Notes: generated from the sequence alone by a model not told the origin. DNA of 64,000 bases from Sepioteuthis lessoniana (GCA_963585895.1 CAUZXS010005803.1:62001-126000); one strand, 5' to 3'; shown: positions 1-11,935, counted from the first letter of the stretch. Numbers and translations: made by a program.

Positions 1-834
1 CAGAGGGAATGGCTTCGAACTGATGAAGAAAAGAAGCAGAAGATACCCCGCAAGAACAATTACTGACGCTGACTACGCTGATGACATAGCGATACTGGCA
101 AATACACCTGACCAAGCCGAAACACTACTGCATAGTTTGGAATGAGCAGCAACAAACATAGGCCTCTATGTTAATGCACACAAAACGGAATATATGTGCT
201 ATAATCAAACGGGGGACATCTCCACTCTAGAAGGAACCCCTCTTAAACTAGTAGACAAATTCACATACCTAGGAAGCAGCGTCGAATCAACCGAAAAGGA
301 CATCGAAACCAGGTTAACGAAAGCATGGATAGCTATCAACAGGCTATCGATTATATGGAAATCAGACCTAACCGATAAAATGAAACGCAGCTTCTTCCAG
401 GCAGCGGTCACATCGATACTGCTATATGGCTGCACTACATGGACGCTAACAAAACGGCTGGAGAAGAAGCTAGACGGCAATTACACAAGAATGCTACGTG
501 CAATCTTAAACAAGTCCTGGCTGCAACACCCCACAAGATACCAACTGTACGGCCACCTGCCCCCTATCACGAAAACTATTCAAGTTAGACGAACCAGACA
601 TGCAGGACACTGCTGGAGAAGCAGGGACGAACTCATAAGTGATGTACTCTTATGGACCCCCACACATGGCCGTGCAAAAGCAGGACGACCAGCACGAACA
701 TACATTCAGCAGCTATGTGAGGATATGGGATGCTGTCCCGAAGACCTACCTAGGGCGATGAACGATAGGGAGGAGTGGCGAGAGAGGGTCAGGGATATCC
801 GTGCTACCAGCGCGATATGATGATGATGATGATA
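1..834 (+). mobile_element. LINE fragment, 3' half of reverse transcriptase ORF plus 3' tail
   Basis: A 5'-incomplete non-LTR retrotransposon runs in from the window edge. The reading frame contains the reverse-transcriptase catalytic motif YADD (74-85). An in-frame TGA follows at about 149, then the frame stays open from 194 to 820 through the thumb/C-terminal region (KFTYLGSS, LLYGCTTWTL, GHCWRSRDEL, AKAGRPARTYIQQLC, EEWRERVRDI). It ends in an ATG-triplet tail (about 817-833), as in LINEs that end in short repeats rather than poly(A). Further copies of this family lie at 14.8, 15.7, 33.8, 34.5 and 62.8 kb. The internal stop makes this copy dead. The clade is probably RTE- or CR1-like but is not resolved. 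Confidence 0.9.
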
Positions 835-1900
835 TTTACTTTAAAACTTGGAAATTATTAGAATTATTTAGAGTACTTGAAACCTCATAATAGTGTGAAT
901 TTACAAATTATCAAAATTGTATAGGAATACTTGAAACCATATAACTGTCCAAAGAAATTACTATTATTAAATAGGTATATTTATTTGAAAACATAAACTT
1001 GCTTGTGAATTATCAAAATTATAGAAATACTTAAAACCATATAATTACAAATTATTTGTATTAAGAATAGTTATTTGAATGTGTAATTGTTTACAGTATT
1101 AAACTAACCAACCGTATCTCCATGTTATTTTCTTTATCCATATCATTACCTATCAGTATATTAATACCTTTGGGGTTATTTACATTCGTCATTGATATTT
1201 AATGACTGTCATGCCAAGGTTGAGAGAAGGGTCGGAAAAAATTAATATAAGTGAAGCAGAGACCCATCACCCCTGCACATATTCTTTTGCTATGTAGGTC
1301 AGCAGGCTAGATTAGCTACAAAATTATGACAACATTGTTTTAACATGTATTTCAGTCCTCACTTTCCCCATGCCCTTATACTTTCATTAAATTACAACAG
1401 CAATATTGGAATTTTAACTAACAAATACTTTATCCTTGTTTCACTTTATAAAATTTGATTGCGCTTAAAAAGAAATCTGTAACTAGATATCAGGTTGATG
1501 CAGTTAAATGTGGTGGAATGCAGTGGTATTTACTTTTATGAAACATTTAAAACCATGAAGTTTTAAAGGAGTAAAATTATCCTTTTCAGTTGTCTGTTTA
1601 ATTTATTCAATTGTGTGTATATATATTTGTTAGTTTGTGTCTTTGATTAGTGAAACAAAGATCAACAGGGGCCAGTTAACCCTAACTGCAGACACATTTG
1701 TGACAGGTAGGCATGGTCCCAGTGGCTGCAGCTGAAGATCTAGTCATGGCTTGATGGCATAGTATTACGGTTCCTCCTTTCCTGCCTTTTGTCCTTGAGA
1801 GCTCTGCAGATGTTTTAAAAGGAAACACATGGTTGGTGTTGAGACACCAGCCATCACTGTTCTCAGCTAGGGTGAACCAACAGCAATAATCAATGTGACA
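835..1900. other. AT-rich intergenic DNA with decayed ~50-bp tandem units
   Basis: No gene is seen. From 835 to about 1,095 the sequence repeats a motif of the type 'ggaatacttgaaaccatataactg' (shown here only as a theme) at roughly 50-60-base intervals. The same motif recurs at 5.8-6.0, 21.9, 31.0-31.1, 32.4-32.6, 49.7-50.1 and 61.6-61.8 kb, often beside family R, so it looks like the tandem portion of that repeat. The remainder to 1,900 is unassigned. Confidence 0.5.
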
Positions 1901-3565
1901 GGCACTATGGAATTTTTTTCACGCAGTCCTAGAATTGCTTCTTTGGTGCCCCTCTATCAGGATGACCAGTACAGAGCTTGCTGCTCAGTGTGATCCTGGG
2001 TAGATGATTATTCACCATCCTTGAGATGTGTGCAACCCAGTGTAACTGGGACTTGAGTTGTATGGCCTTGATACTGGTGATCTTTGCCTTTTTAATGACT
2101 TCAATATTTTTGATGAAGTCACTCCAGTGGATGTTAAGGGATGGTGCCAAGGCAATGCTAGTGGAGTCATTTGAGGAATTGTAGGGAGTACTGATAAGGG
2201 ATCTACAACTCTGAGCCATATAGGAAGATGCAAAGATGGTTCTTTACTCACTGATCTTGGTACCCTTCTTCAGGTGTTTGTTGTACTGTGTATGTTTATA
2301 TAGTCTTTCAAATGCACTGCTCACCTTTGCCTGCTTCTTGTCGATCTTGACATCTAACATGATGGTGTACTCCAGGTAGGTGAACTGTGGACTGTTTTCA
2401 ACTCAGTTGTGCCAATGGTGATGTGGAGAGGGTGGTACTCTTTCTAAGGTGCAGTCCCTCTGACTTTTAGCTGAGCAGCCTCTGTGAAGTAAGAAGTGAT
2501 ACGCTGCAAAGCTCTTTAGGAGTGGACAACAAGGGCAGTATCATCTGAAAAGCAGAGGTCTCGGAACAGTTTTCTTGTGGGTCTATAATTGTCAGATTAA
2601 ACAGACCGCCATCAAGACAGTATCTGATGTAGATTTCATCCTCATCATCAGGATCTTCAGTGGCCTGTTTCAGCATCATGTTGAAGAAAATAGTGAAGAG
2701 AGTTGGTGCCAGAACACAAAGGAAAGGCTCTGAGAGGTTATTGTTGCATTTGACTTGGCTACACTGGTCTTCATGTTGCTTAGATGATCATCTTCAAAAA
2801 CTTAGGAGGACAGCTGAGTTGTTCTATTATCTGCCACATTCTTTCTCTGCTCACTGTATCGAATGCTTTTGTTAAATCAACAAATATTACATACAGCTCT
2901 CTGTTTTGCTCCTGGCACTTTTCTTGAAGCTGCTAGAGAACAAGCACCATAACTGTTGTGCTCTTGTTGGGTCTGAAGCCATACTGGTTCTCTGGAAGGT
3001 GTTTTTTCAGCAATGCTGAATATCACTCTATTCTTCAGAATCCCTGCTAGGATTTTTCCTGCTATAGAGAGCAGAGTAATCCCCCGGTAATTGGAGCAGT
3101 CAGATTTATCTTGGACAGTGTAATGATGACTGCATTGCAAATATCTTGAGCTTTTCATCCTGATTCCAACAACAAAGAGTAATAATGCTCCATGTTTCTA
3201 AATTTCTGGTGGGATTCTATTGACTCCTGCTGCATTGCTTCCTTCCAGCTGCTCTGTGGCTTAGCTCATCTTTTTAGTGACAGGCAATTTATCCAGTTCC
3301 AGTTTTACTGGTTGTTAGGGAATGCAGAGAACTGTTGATTCCTGGACAATGCGGTTAGTCTTAAAGATGGCCTGAAAATGCCCTGGCCAGTGGCTGAAAA
3401 TGGATACCCTTTCTGTGAGGAGTGTCTGACCATCTGCACTGTGCATAGGAATTTGGCTCCGATACATAGTCATACACTATCTTCAAGGCTTGGGTGTGTT
3501 CTTTCAGCAAAGTTGGTTCACCACTTATTCTTGATTTCTTAAAGCTTGCACTGACGGTCATAACA
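1900..3565 (-). mobile_element. Decayed LINE, reverse transcriptase region (antisense)
   Basis: Read on the minus strand, separate frames give an ordered reverse transcriptase. A segment before the RT core reads LLKEHTQAL and GIHFQPLARAF (3,361-3,561). The fingers/palm region follows with CSNYRGITLLSIAGKILA (2,877-3,158), then a palm-proximal piece with DGGLFNL and TPKEL (2,467-2,679), then a C-terminal region with LKSQLHWVAHISRMV and TGHPDRGAPKK (1,929-2,219). Order and direction match one element, but frameshifts and stops break it throughout. The family differs from the LINE at the window start. Confidence 0.85.
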
Positions 3566-3589
3566 TATAAAAAGAAAATGCAGCTTTTT

Positions 3590-3835
3590 TATTAGGTCAA
3601 GATGGCTGAGCTTAGTGGGCCTGATGGGTTGATCTTTTCTTCAGCCGCAATTTTTAAACTTTCATATTATTTTCATCAATCTTGACTTTGTTTTTTGTAA
3701 TTTGCCATTACTCTTCAATGATTGGCTAATCTACTGCTGGTGTTGACCAGTGAGCTTTGCCGACAATTTGCAGATGGCCAATACCCATTAGTCCCCACCC
3801 CCAAACAATCCAACACTATGATTATACCTCATAAT
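3590..3835. repeat. Interspersed repeat E, partial copy
   Basis: This stretch shares recognisable blocks with 24,600-24,795: a Ttatttgcc/atttgcca block, 'attggctaatctactgct', a 'gacaatttg.aga..gccaa' block and a C-run before 'aaacaattcaac'. It is directly adjacent to the end of the antisense LINE and may be that element's 5' part or a separate repeat. No coding frame is seen. Confidence 0.55.
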
Positions 3836-4134
3836 AATTAAACTGAAATTTACACTGACTTTGTCATAATTACAACTATTTTGTGGTGGTGACATTGATA
3901 CTTATTATATCTGTTGGTTATCATTTTATAAGTATTATTTAGGGACATCATTTGTTTTGTTTAAAAATATTGTATATGCTCATATATTAATTAATCTTTG
4001 ACTTATGGAATTCACAAAGCCAAGGATTGATTTTAGCCCCTTTGAATTTGTTTGAAATTCAATTTTACAAAATGGTTGCATTCCTAAAAATTATGTCTTT
4101 AAAATTGGTTTATACATGAGTGTGTATGCATGCC

Positions 4135-4135
<1 letters not shown>

Positions 4136-4180
<45 letters not shown>
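4136..4180. repeat. (GT)n(AT)n microsatellite
   Basis: An uninterrupted GT run passes directly into an AT run. Confidence 0.95.
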
Positions 4181-4421
4181 CTTAAATGGTATTATCCAAA
4201 TTGAGTGGTCAATGTAAAGTTTATAATATATGTAAACATATATGAATAAGCTTATGGAGAGCAAAATATTAAAAAACTAGAAAATCAATAAGTATATTCC
4301 ATTATATATACTTATTGATTTTCTTGTTCTTATATATATATAAGGATCAACTTAACATTTTAGCAAATATTCCAACTGATAGATGTATTGAGATTATCTT
4401 GTATTTTTCTTCTTTCTGCAG

Positions 4422-7400
4422 ACAAAACTTGAATTCCAAAAACAACTTTCTGAGGATCCCATTGTCAAGTCTCATCTTGCCACTTTGTATGATAATTTGT
4501 TGGAACAGAATTTGTGTCGGATTATTGAACCTTTCTCCCGTGTACAAGTGAGTTATTATTTCATATGGTCACATCTTTTCCAATTATTTACCAATGCACC
4601 AAGTTAGTTTTCTTCTTTTTAAAAAAATCTTCTTATTGTTACACTACGGGTCATGTCGAAAGTTGTAACACACGTAAATACAAAACAACTCTGTTGTTTC
4701 ATGATCCGAAAGGTTTATTGTCACTAACACTTTTTCATAGCAGCCACGAAATGAAAGATAGAGACTAAGGAATTCCCAGTGTTCATTAGAGATGCAGAAA
4801 GTCTCTCTCTCTCTCTTTCTCTCTCTCATGGCAGGCAATCAAATACAGACTTCACCTTCTTCACCCCGACCAAGCCCTACCCCAGAAGGGCTGCTCATCT
4901 AAACTCTTGACTAGACTCAAAACTGCCTGATGCTAATTTGTCAACTCGCCCCTTGACTCACTGACCATTGTAACTGACTCTGCCTATTATTATTCTGCTA
5001 ATTATCCTGTTAACTAATCTGATAACATGTATCACTAAAACTTTCCTTGCCCAGTCGGGGTGGGGGGGTTGTAGAATGTACCGACTGCAGCTCTGCAGAG
5101 GGGTAAGACCCACTCCCCCCGGCCCCACAAGTGTCCTGGATATGACATTAAACAATGGTGAGGTTTCAGTAATGCTGGAGCTTTGGGGAATGCAGTGTAC
5201 TTCTTCATTGGCATAGCTCCCAGGCCCACTCTGGCCTGGAGTGGTAGTACCTGATATGATTCTATCTATGTGCTTATGCTAAACTAAATTGCTTAAAATA
5301 GGACTGTTTTGACATTTAAACTGCGTACTTATGCTTAAGTGGATTGCTTGAAATGGAACTTTTTTTGTATGTTAAACTGAATTGTTTGTAATAAAACTAT
5401 TTTTGACATTGAAACTGTACTTACACTAAACTGAATTGTTTTAAATAGAACTGATTATTTGTATAAAATTGGATTTGGGATTAAATAGCCTACAAAGGTT
5501 GATATGCCATGAAACCCAACCATCCAAAACTTTCCAGTATTACACCATCCCAATCTCAGCTGACATCCCATCCTAGATGGTTATCTTTAATATCCTGTCC
5601 ACAGCTGATTTCAAAACAACCCATCAACTCTACACTAAGTATTCATAGTTATGTTCTTCTCAAAAATTAATACACTTCTTGAGATCTTGGTTGTGTTGAG
5701 TACCTCTTGATTGCTATTACTCCCAGGTCCACTCTGCCCCGGAGTGGTAGTACTTGTTAGGGTCCCATCTCTGTCAAATAGATCTGTTAAAAATTATTTG
5801 AAAGAAATGCTTGATACCATATAATTGTAAACAATTTGTACCAAGAATTGAAGCTATAACTTTTTTACTAAGGATTATTATTATTATTTACTTAAATCAT
5901 GTAACTGTGTGCAAACAAATGACTATCATTAAATAGAAATGATAATTTAAAACTATATAATTATTTGTATTTGATAGGAGTACTTTAAACCATACAATTG
6001 TGTGGAAATTATTTGAATATTTGACATGAGTGTGCAACAAAAAAACAGCAACTATACAAAAAGATTTAAATATAAATGTACACAATTCCCTAACCTCTAG
6101 GCATGAAATAACCCAGGATGAGTTGACATGCTCTTAAAATCAATCAAAACCTCAGAAAAAAAGATTTCAATGCTTCAGAAATTCTGACAGCCTTTGGTAG
6201 CCATTAAGCTCACTTTCAAGATATATCCTATAAATAAGGGGAGGCCTATTTATTTATTATTATTATTTATGCTTTTAAATGGATCTCAGGACCCAAATTA
6301 GGATATATAAGACCCTACATTTAAATCAAACTAAACTCTTATATATATATATATATATCCCCCAATGAAAGGAAGATCCCAACTTGTGAAAAAATGCTCA
6401 ACAAAAGCATGTAGTGACTAATCCAAGAAAAAGTAGTGAAACAGTCCTCACAATGGGTAGTTTTAATTAGTGTCTTCATTGATTGGTCATATTTTTAAGT
6501 TATTTTTCACTGATTTCTTTTTTTTTTCTCCTCTTCAGATTGAACACATTGCCAAAATTATCAAGTTACCACAGGTAAGTTTTCATTACTGCCCCCAAAA
6601 TTTCAAAATATGTTTACTGTGCAGCTTAGAAGGAAGGCTGGTCAGAACCAGAACTTTGATAGTAATAATACTTATATATTCTGTGATCTCTCACTTTGTA
6701 TTTAAATTTTAAAAAATTCATTTTTTCTTTCTGCTTCGATTCACTCTAATGATGATTACATACAGTTATTTATTAAGCTTTAATGGGGCACAAAGCCAGA
6801 TGTATGCTGCTCTCAGTGAGAATTGAACTTCTAATGGTCTGTTAATCTAGCTTATTAACCATTGCAGCACACTAGGTGCCCATGATTGTATAAACATGAA
6901 ATTTGGTAATGGTTATCATTGTAGGAAATAGACAAAGTAAACCGAATTAAAATCCTCCCTTCAATTAGGGGTAAATAGAAGGGCAGACAAGTGTTTTTAA
7001 TCTTATGGCAACCAGTTTAGGAAAAGGAAAACTTTGAATTCAAATCTGTTAAACTCTGCTTAAAAATTGACCTTGTGTTGCATTTTGCTTGTGCAGAGAG
7101 GTTGGGTAAATATATATATATATAACAAATACTAAAAGCCTAGATAGGAAAGAATCAAGATTTTTATTGTACTGAAGAAATATTATCTTATTGCTAAAAG
7201 TTCATCCCTAAATACTTAGTTGTGTTTCACCGTGGAGACATTTTGAAAAAGATTCTCCAGAAGTGAATCAAGAAGGGTAGAAAGTATTCTTTCTATTTCC
7301 CCTCTCTCTGTGAAACATTTAAAATAGCCCATTGTTGGTGATCCGTCTTTATTGGGGCCAAAAGATTAAATGTAATTCACAGTGATTTAATCAGTAATTA

Positions 7401-10110
7401 TTGGAGTAACTTTAGTGCTTAAAAGTGGAATTTGAATTTAACCTCTTACCTACTGGGTGCCATGTGTAGGCTGAAAACCATATTCTCTATCCTTTGCCTC
7501 ATCATCTTCACTGGTTCATTAACCTGGCTTGTTCATAGGGATGCCACTTATGTCATGGCTGGAAAAGCTGGGTAGAGCCCAACTTTCGCCAGATCTACAA
7601 CTGGTTCAAATTGAGTTTTTTTTCTCCTAGAATGGTTGCCATAAACAAGATCAAAGAGCCTAGTCTGACCTACTATTTACTCATAACTGGATCCATAGCT
7701 TTGCTTAGGGTATTAGTACTAACAGCCTTGATTAGGATTTGAACTTTGGTGGCTAAGTCCACTTAGTAGAATAATAACCATTATTCCACAAGCATAAAGA
7801 CAAGAAATGGTTGTTTGTATATTCCTTCTGGGTAAATGCTATATAGCGCTTACTCTTGAATATTTATCATTGGTCAGTTCTTATTTCACCTCAGTTCATT
7901 TTTCACTTTACTTGTCAGTCATGTAGTCGTCTCCTGTCATTCTGGTGTCTCTTTCTTGTCATTGTTCTTATTTGTTGATGATGCATTCGCAACTTCACGT
8001 GCACATTTTACTCATTACGTATTTGGTCTAGACAGAGAATCGTTGAGGACAAGTGCTTGATCGCTTTGAGCCTATCTCACTAACTTCTAACTCGAGAGCT
8101 GTTCAGGTCACTTGACTGAAACCATCTAATAAGATTTGTGATCTTGAATTACATCATACTAGTTAAACTTATTGTATTTTTCCATGCATTTTTGCCCAGT
8201 TGGCTGGGGCGGTAGAATACACCGACTGCATCTCTGCAGAGGGGTAAGACCCCCCACACTAAACAATCTGATGGTGAAGTTCCAGTGATGCTGGAAGTTT
8301 GGGGAATGCAGAGTACCCCTTTATTGCCATTGCTCCCAGGTCCACTCTGGCCCGGCATGGTAGCACCTGATAGGGCCCTATCTATGGAATTATTTGATTG
8401 AACTGATTAGCTTAAAATAGAAATGATTTGACAATTGAACCGTACTTACATTTAAACTGCGTGCTTATGCTAAACTGAATTATTTGAAATAGAACTGTTT
8501 TTTTTTACATTGAAACTGTATTGTTATATATAACTGCTTGAATAGTTTGAAATAGAAATGTTTTTGACAGTTGGGCTGTGTGCTCGTGCTAGGCTGAATT
8601 CTTTGAAGTGGAACTGATTATTTGCATTGGCATTAAATAACCTACAGAGGTTGATATGCCATAAAACCCAATAAACCAAACTAAACCAATTTTCCATGCA
8701 TTTAACAGCTAAGGACTTAATTTGAATGCTACAATAGATTGGCAATATCCTAACAAATTTTCATCAGTAAGTCGAAAATCTTTGTAGGACATACAGATTG
8801 CAATGTTGGAACAAAGAAAAAATTGGCAAAATGTAACCATTTATAGTCGGGTAATGAAGGACCCCTAATTTTTTTCTCTATGCTACCATTGAAAAATATT
8901 TTTCAACATCTGATGACTTGAAGAGAAAAAATTCAAACACTTATACTTTCAAAACTACTAAAATACAATACCATAAATAAACAATGTTGTCTAGACTTTG
9001 ATGTAGCTTACTGAATTTATTTGGATATTCCAAACATACTAAAACCCCCACTACTAATACAAGATATATTGATATAATAATTACATATGTATCTATGACT
9101 CTGTCTAATTTCCAGTTAGTCTGACCCAACATTTCTGCATAGGCAAGCTAATAACTAAACAAAAACTTTTAGTTAAGGGTTTTTATGTCACTTTGTTTAT
9201 TATTCATAATATTTCTACTTTTTGAGATGAAGAATTGTTCATTACATGAGTATTTTTTGTATTTTACTCTATTTTCTTTCTTTTCAGGATTCTGTGGAAA
9301 AGAAACTCTCTCAAATGATTCTAGATAAGAAATTTCATGGTAAATATTTTTCTTTTTTTGTGCAAGTTGTACAATATACATATTCATTAATGAAACAATT
9401 TTCATAGTTTTTTTTTCTTTCTTATGATGAGTTTATTTATGGGCAGAAAATTTATCTGATATTCATTCATCGACTCATTTCTTTATCAAAAGGGACAGAT
9501 CCAAATTGAATTAAATCAGTTTGGAAATCTGCCCTGTCGATTGCGGTGATAGAATATGTTGTTACCCCTCTGCAGAGGTGATAAGAATTTTCCCTGAGTG
9601 TCCTGGGTATGGTTCTTTGAAACTATACAGCTGTGTGCAATATATATATAAATTCGGTTGTAAGTATCCATTTCCGAGTTGGTAAATTTTCCGATAATCA
9701 GTTTTTAATTTGGAATTTTTACCCCGTGTCTATTCTGATTTATTTTATCCATAAGATCTGAAGAAGTCCTGTTAAATTTTTCTTTGTGTTTTTGGTTTAC
9801 ATCAGAAACACATAACAGGATGGAAATAAGTTTATAATCCTAAAGTAACTGGTCTTTGGTTTTTCTTAAAGAAATTAATTAAATAAATAAATAAATATAT
9901 AGCTTTGACATGAAATAATCAACCCAATCAAATCCTATATATATTTCTTTTTTCTTTTCTTTTCTAGGAATCCTTGATCAAGGTGCTGGAGTATTGATTG
10001 TGTTTGATGAGGCAGCAGTGGATCAAACCTATAAAAATGCTTTAGAGACCATCCAGAATATGGGCAAAGTTGTAGATGCATTGTATAACAAAGCTAAAAA
10101 ACTTAATTAA
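4422..10110 (+). CDS. PSMD11: 26S proteasome non-ATPase regulatory subunit 11 (Rpn6), C-terminal four exons
   Basis: Rpn6 is a PCI-domain subunit of the 19S lid; it clamps lid to base/core and is needed for proteasome assembly in nucleus and cytosol. Four exons are visible: 4,422-4,547 (42 codons, starting TKLEFQKQL and ending EPFSRVQ), 6,539-6,574 (12 codons, [12 protein letters not shown]), 9,288-9,339 (52 bases, includes [12 protein letters not shown]) and 9,968-10,110 ([15 protein letters not shown] to KAKKLN, stop TAA). All introns are GT-AG, with donors GTGAGT, GTAAGT and GTAAAT and pyrimidine-rich acceptors; phases 0, 0 and 1 are consistent. The 118 residues correspond to about the last 28% of the ~422-residue animal protein: the winged-helix end of the PCI domain and the C-terminal helix. 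Earlier exons lie upstream of the window, so the preceding intron exceeds 4.4 kb and contains LINEs. The call rests on recognised family sequence; no frame defect is seen. Confidence 0.95.
4948..5515 (-). mobile_element. Family R interspersed repeat (inside PSMD11 intron)
   Basis: Reverse-oriented copy of the commonest long repeat in the window. In forward orientation the family reads: a 'ggttatttaatgcca' end, a tandem AT-rich part (caattcagtttagcat theme), 'taggatcctatcaggtgcta', 'ggccagagtggacctggga', a 'cctctgcaga' block and a 'ccgactgggca' end. Here the blocks run in reverse from about 5,040 to 5,515. A detached piece with the 'ccactctg' and 'gtagtacttg' blocks lies at 5,690-5,770. No protein-coding capacity is seen, so it is non-autonomous. 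Confidence 0.75.
5780..6045. repeat. Decayed ~50-bp AT-rich tandem units
   Basis: Repeated 'ttgaaaccatataattgt'-type units with spacers of similar length. They belong with the tandem part of family R. Confidence 0.5.
6757..6885 (-). mobile_element. Short tRNA-derived SINE (type D)
   Basis: On the minus strand the copy begins 'gggcacctagtgtgctgcaa' and continues through a tRNA-like head (A box around 'aatggttaataagc', B box around 'agttcaattctc'). It ends at a 'ggc..tgtgcccc..aaagctt' block. The same 120-130-base unit recurs at 30.3, 38.9, 39.9 and 49.2 kb. It lies in PSMD11 intron 2 of the visible set. Confidence 0.7.
6945..7113 (+). mobile_element. tRNA-derived SINE type A, body only
   Basis: Matches the 3' two-thirds of the intact type A SINE at 51.1 kb: 'ggggtaaatag', 'ggaaaaggaaaactttgaat', 'gttaaactctgcttaaaaat', 'tgaccttgtgt' and the end 'ggttgggtaaatat'. 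The head is missing. Confidence 0.75.
7550..7800 (-). mobile_element. tRNA-derived SINE type A, diverged copy
   Basis: Reverse-oriented: 'ctcctagaatggttgcca', 'cctagtctgacctactattt' and a head with B-box-like 'ggatttgaacttt' and A-box-like 'aataaccatta'. The tail end is disrupted. Confidence 0.65.
8175..8690 (-). mobile_element. Family R interspersed repeat
   Basis: Reverse-oriented and nearly complete copy in the third visible PSMD11 intron. It runs from the 'cagttggctggggcggtaga' end through the 'ctctgcagaggggtaagacc' and 'ggtccactctggcccg' blocks and AT-rich tandem units to 'cctacagaggttgatatgcc'. Confidence 0.75.
9535..9615 (-). repeat. Family R fragment
   Basis: Short degraded piece with the 'ctgcagagg' block and 'gtcctgggtatg' neighbouring block, in the reverse orientation. 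Confidence 0.4.
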
Positions 10111-10285
10111 CTGCTCACTTTTCTCTCTTTAATAACAATCTTCCCCATTTCCATTAAATTCTTAATGTTCCGTGATCACAGAAGGAAGAATTAAATGCTC
10201 TGACATTTTTTTTTTTTTTTTTTTTTGACACCAGTTTAATCAGTCTTTTCAACACCTACACAAAAGAAAAGATATCAGATTCAGA

Positions 10286-10291
10286 AATAAA
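10286..10291 (+). promoter_or_regulatory. PSMD11: Poly(A) signal of PSMD11
   Basis: AATAAA 176 bases after the TAA stop is the first canonical signal downstream of the last exon. It implies a 3' UTR of roughly 200 bases ending near 10,310. Confidence 0.7.
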
Positions 10292-10377
10292 GCTTCATAT
10301 TATAAACAGTAATTGTCTCTTTTTCTATTTATTTCTTTCAGAACTACAACTAGTAGTCTACTACTTAGTATTACATA

Positions 10378-10630
10378 GCAAGAGTGACTCGAAGGCTCCC
10401 TTTTCGAGAGCTACTACACCAAAGTGTCAGGGAGGGCACTACTCCCTGCCCTGGATTGGTCCACTTTACCCTTGCTCCGTACCTTATAATGCTGTGTTAA
10501 GCAAGAAGGTATCAAGTACCTTTTTTTTTTTTTTTTTTTTTTTTTTGAGTCTTTGGTACGAGCCAATGAAATACAGTGTTTTCCACAAAGCTTGAACTCA
10601 AGTCACTGTGTCCATTTCTTAATACAATAT
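10378..10630 (-). mobile_element. SINE type C (tRNA-derived) plus type A head remnant
   Basis: Reverse-oriented type C body: 'gtgactcgaaggctcccttt', 'agctactacaccaa', 'ccttataatgctg', 'agcaagaaggtatcaagtac', a long T run and 'gagtctttggta'. At about 10,566 it joins 'gttttccacaaagcttgaac', the head of a type A SINE (compare 16,810). A block 'catttgattcaaaatt..' to 'aacgggtgtatccac' follows (10,630-10,710) and recurs at 17,300-17,400. Confidence 0.7.
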
Positions 10631-10739
10631 TTTTTTTTTTTTCATTTGATTCAAAATTAATTTTTGTATTTTATGGCACAAAATAAAAGAAAGGTAACGG
10701 GTGTATCCACTTAATGATCATCCACAAAAGATTGCACCA

Positions 10740-10784
10740 CTTGTACCTTATAATGCTGAGTGATAAGCAAGGAGGCATCAAGTA

Positions 10785-10815
<31 letters not shown>

Positions 10816-10910
10816 GAGTCGACCTGGGATTGATGACTCGACCTGGGATTGAACCCAGGTCTTCCGGGACATTGGCAAACATTCTAACCATCATGCTAAC
10901 ATCTGGTATA
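10740..10910 (-). mobile_element. SINE type C, reverse copy with internal duplication
   Basis: Contains 'accttataatgctgagtg', a long T run and the tRNA-like head, read on the minus strand as 'gatggttagaatgtttgcca' and B box 'gggttcaatcccagg'. The block 'gactcgacctgggattga' appears twice in succession (10,818-10,850). Confidence 0.75.
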
Positions 10911-11060
10911 TGTATACATAGCAATACTCAATACTTAAAACCTCTTTACTAAACAAAAGTTTATTCTAATTTATTTCAAAAGAAAAATGACTGATGTTGA
11001 ATTAAATTGTTACTGTTATATGGGATGACCCATTTATTACCCATCACTAACTGTATCTCA

Positions 11061-11108
11061 TAACGTCATATCCAGGACACTTGTTAGAGTGTCCTGGATA
11101 TAACGTTA
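11061..11108. repeat. Palindrome of family R sequence
   Basis: Arms 11,061-11,080 and 11,089-11,108 are inverted repeats of about 20 bases ('atatccaggacac' and complement) around an 8-base spacer. The arm is the 'ggatatgac/ggacact' block of family R, so this is a head-to-head remnant. Confidence 0.85.
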
Positions 11109-11142
11109 TTGTTAGTGAAACATATGAACTTTTGGAACATCT

Positions 11143-11185
11143 AATATATATATATATCTAGTGTGTGTGTGTGTGTGTGTGTATA
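11143..11185. repeat. AT/GT microsatellite
   Basis: AT run, short break, GT run. Confidence 0.9.
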
Positions 11186-11244
11186 AACTGAATGTGGCAT
11201 TTAATAACCTACAATGATTGATATGCTATAAAACCAAACCAGAG

Positions 11245-11302
11245 TGGTAGTACATCTATGGGTCAAATAGAAATATCTATTTGACCCATAGATGTACTAC
11301 CA
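11245..11302. repeat. Perfect 26-base palindrome of family R sequence
   Basis: Arms 11,245-11,270 and 11,277-11,302 are exact complements around six bases. They comprise the 'tggtagtac..atctatgggtcaaatag' block of family R in both orientations. Confidence 0.9.
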
Positions 11303-11355
11303 TTCTGTTTTAATCATTTTCTCTACCTTAAACCATTTAACTGTGTTGCTTACAA

Positions 11356-11358
<3 letters not shown>

Positions 11359-11393
<35 letters not shown>
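11359..11393. repeat. (AT)n microsatellite
   Basis: Uninterrupted AT dinucleotides, followed by the family R/SINE end 'gcattaaacaacc'. Confidence 0.95.
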
Positions 11394-11395
<2 letters not shown>

Positions 11396-11639
11396 CATTA
11401 AACAACCACCAAGGGTCGATATGCCATAAAAACCAATCATTCTTCAGGTTCTTTTTCTCAACTGAGCTGAACTTGGTAAATGACAACACTGAAAAAGATC
11501 TTACCTTTTAAACTTCATGAAGAAATCAGTCAAAATTGGTTGATCGCTTTTACTTTGTCCTCAGTAATGATTTTCTTGGTATTATTTTCATGAATTCATC
11601 CAGAGGGGTTGTAGAACTGTTGGACATCTTCTATAGAAC

Positions 11640-11935
11640 TTATATGACAGCCTGTTGATGTTCATAGTATATAATCTAGACAGATTATGAATAGAAATTA
11701 TGCCAGTGTAGCTCCTTGCAAGACGCCAGTGACAATATCAAAGAAACCAGTCCGTGAGTGAACTATTGCCTTTGCGTCTTTGTGGAACACTGCTATAACA
11801 GTAACAATATCTTTTGGAAAAACCATATGTTAGAAGTATTTGCTCCATCTTTCTTCTGTGCATGGAATCAAACGCCTTGGAGAAATCTATAAATGACTAA
11901 GGTGTTGCCTCGAAATTTTTTTGCACATTTTGTCA
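11640..11935 (-). mobile_element. LINE reverse-transcriptase fragment (antisense)
   Basis: Minus-strand translation, with frame changes, gives 'FHKDAKAIVHSRTGFFDI' then 'VTGVLQGATLA' and 'FLFIICLDYIL'. This is the RT palm region around the GVLQG.TLAP..F motif of CR1/I-like LINEs. Frameshifts and internal stops show decay. The pieces at 48.7 and 59.5 kb could be later parts of the same LINE family. Confidence 0.75.

Noticed and set aside
1..4421. Upstream PSMD11 exons
   Set aside because: I looked for the preceding PCI-domain segment and saw only LINE and AT-rich DNA; the exons must lie before the window.
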